A stretch of 64,000 nt of DNA from Diplolepis rosae (taxonomy: Eukaryota > Arthropoda > Insecta > Hymenoptera > Diplolepididae). The stretch is taken from assembly GCA_030998225.1 (NCBI GenBank), contig JAPYXD010000744.1:2232001-2296000 (forward strand), read 5' to 3'. The notes below the pieces were generated by a model. That model was given only the letters and a program-made list of their open reading frames with translations. It was not told the DNA's origin and searched no databases. This document shows, in pieces, positions 63,201 to 64,000 of this stretch. Position numbers and translations under genes: made by a program. Each line of letters starts with the position of its first letter. The stretch's first letter is position 1.

Positions 63201-64000
63201 CTGTAAAATATGAACAAGGTATCTTAAATTTCACTTCTCAGCTTAAGTTCCCTGAGGAAGATGTTTTTCAAGCACCTGGGCTACTAAATATAATTTTCAA
63301 AATGGCGGGATCTCTAAAATATAAACGATGTATCTTAAATTTCACTTCTCATCTTAAGTTCCCTGAGGAAGATGTTTTTTAAGCACCCGTACTACTAGAT
63401 ATAATTTTCAAAATGACGGGATCTGTAAAATATGAACAAGGTATCTGAATTTTTAGTTCTCAGCTTAAGTTCCCTGAGGAAGATGTTTTTTAAGCACCTG
63501 GACTACTAGATATGATTCTCAAAATGACGGGATCTGAAAATATGAAAAAGTAATCTGAGTTTTCAGTTTTAGCTAAGGTTCGCTGAGGAAGATGTTTTTC
63601 AAGCACCTGGGCTACTAAATATAATTTTCAAAATGACGGGATCTGTAAAATATGAACAAGGGATATTAAATTTCACTTCTCAGCTTAAGTTCCCTGAGGA
63701 AGATGTTTTTCAAGCACCTGGGCTACTAAATATAATTTTCAAAATGGCGGGATCTCTAAAATATAAACGATGTATCTTAAATTTCACTTCTCAGCTTAAG
63801 TTCCCTGAGGAAGATGTTTTTCAAGCACCTGGGCTACTAAATATAATTTTCAAAATGACGGGATCTCTAAAATATAAACGAGGTATCTTAAATATCAATT
63901 CTCACCTTAAGTTCCGTGAGGAAGATGTTTTTCAAGCACCTGGGCTACTAGATATAATTTTCAAAATGACGGGATCTGTAAAATATGAACAAGGTATCTT

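Larger units (their letters stand above)
1..64000. repeat. 111-bp satellite DNA array, window-spanning
   Basis: Every stretch I read is a variant of one 111-bp monomer in direct head-to-tail orientation, with no inverted segment and no unique insertion. Landmarks recurring once per monomer include ATGACGGGATCT, CAGCTTAAGTTCC and CTGAGGAAGATG. G+C of the commonest monomer is 38/111. Most monomers are exactly 111 bp. Defined subtypes are 107, 109 or 110 bp, so long-range distances run slightly under multiples of 111. The array begins inside a monomer and ends inside one, so neither array edge is in the window. No rRNA, tRNA, transposon terminal repeats, poly-A tails or target-site duplications are visible. 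A family name and host cannot be given from sequence alone. Confidence 0.98.
49650..64000. repeat. Giant ~14.95-kb higher-order repeat, copy 2 (cut by window end)
   Basis: The offset from copy 1 is 14,949-14,951 bp until about 59.7 kb, then 15,060-15,062 bp (45525/60587, 46359/61421, 46914/61976, 47893/62953, 48020/63080). This means one extra monomer was gained between. The last base corresponds to about 48,939 in copy 1, so about 0.7 kb of the unit lies beyond the window. Private differences include five G instead of six near 55441 and a 1-bp deletion near 52067 (CTTAATTTCCTGAGG). Confidence 0.9.

Noticed and set aside
50..63382. Dozens of forward-strand open reading frames with a 37-residue repeat
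   Set aside because: They are the same satellite monomer read in frame. The period is a multiple of three, stops recur at two polymorphic sites, and frames are broken by 107-110-bp monomers. No promoter, intron structure or non-repeat coding sequence is seen.
1..64000. CRISPR array
   Set aside because: Repeats are directly abutting 111-bp units with no unique spacers, no leader and no cas genes.
1..64000. Known centromere satellites such as alpha satellite with a CENP-B box
   Set aside because: The monomer is 111 bp, not 171 bp, and I find no match to the CENP-B box consensus. The TTCGAA seen at many monomer ends is just a variant of TTCAAA.
1..64000. Pure assembly artefact
   Set aside because: Copies at every scale differ by scattered substitutions, private indels and monomer gains, which an assembler looping over one read set would not create. 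Exact copy number still cannot be trusted without reads.
1..64000. Transposon or retroelement insertions
   Set aside because: No segment departs from the monomer pattern; no long terminal repeats, inverted termini, poly-A tails or transposase-like frames.

Overview
The whole window is one uninterrupted tandem-repeat (satellite DNA) array. A 111-bp, AT-rich monomer (about 34% G+C in the commonest form) runs head to tail, always in the same orientation, from the first base to the last. At 64,000/111 this is roughly 577 monomers. I see no unique DNA, transposon, RNA gene or credible protein-coding gene, and the array continues past both ends of the window. Such arrays are typical of eukaryotic centromeric, pericentromeric or other heterochromatic DNA, so the source is almost certainly a eukaryotic chromosome assembled from long reads. 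The sequence alone does not let me name the lineage, and I do not recognise the monomer as a named satellite family.

The monomer is exactly 37 codons long, so one forward frame can run through consecutive copies. This produces many apparent reading frames (63, 100, 122, up to 211 codons) made of a repeated 37-residue unit. I do not annotate these as genes. They stop at the same two variable sites (codon 12 TTA/TGA and codon 27 CAA/TAA or TAG), many monomers carry 1-4 bp indels, and variation is not concentrated at third codon positions.

Monomers fall into recognisable subtypes, defined by linked variants, and these are arranged in nested higher-order repeats (HORs). Zone 1 (1-12.64 kb) is rich in stop-bearing and indel-bearing subtypes and shows repeat distances of about 1,883, 4,654 and 7,869 bp. 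Zone 2 (12.66-26.4 kb) is marked by a two-monomer 'F-G' cassette and shows distances of 4,322, 3,546 and 1,883 bp. Zone 3 (26.4-34.7 kb) is a less regular mix with a distinctive 'I' monomer and distances of about 3,100 and 3,543 bp. Zones 4 and 5 (34.7-49.65 and 49.65-64.0 kb) are two tandem copies of one very large unit of about 14,949 bp (about 135 monomers). They match landmark by landmark, and the second copy is cut by the window end and has one extra monomer. Chimeric monomers, small local amplifications and variants shared between distant zones indicate continuing unequal exchange and gene conversion.

Nothing here works together as a gene set. The likely role, if any, is structural (centromere or heterochromatin), which is inference. 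A short imperfect dyad in the best-conserved part of nearly every monomer is the most plausible candidate for a protein-binding or DNA-structure signal.
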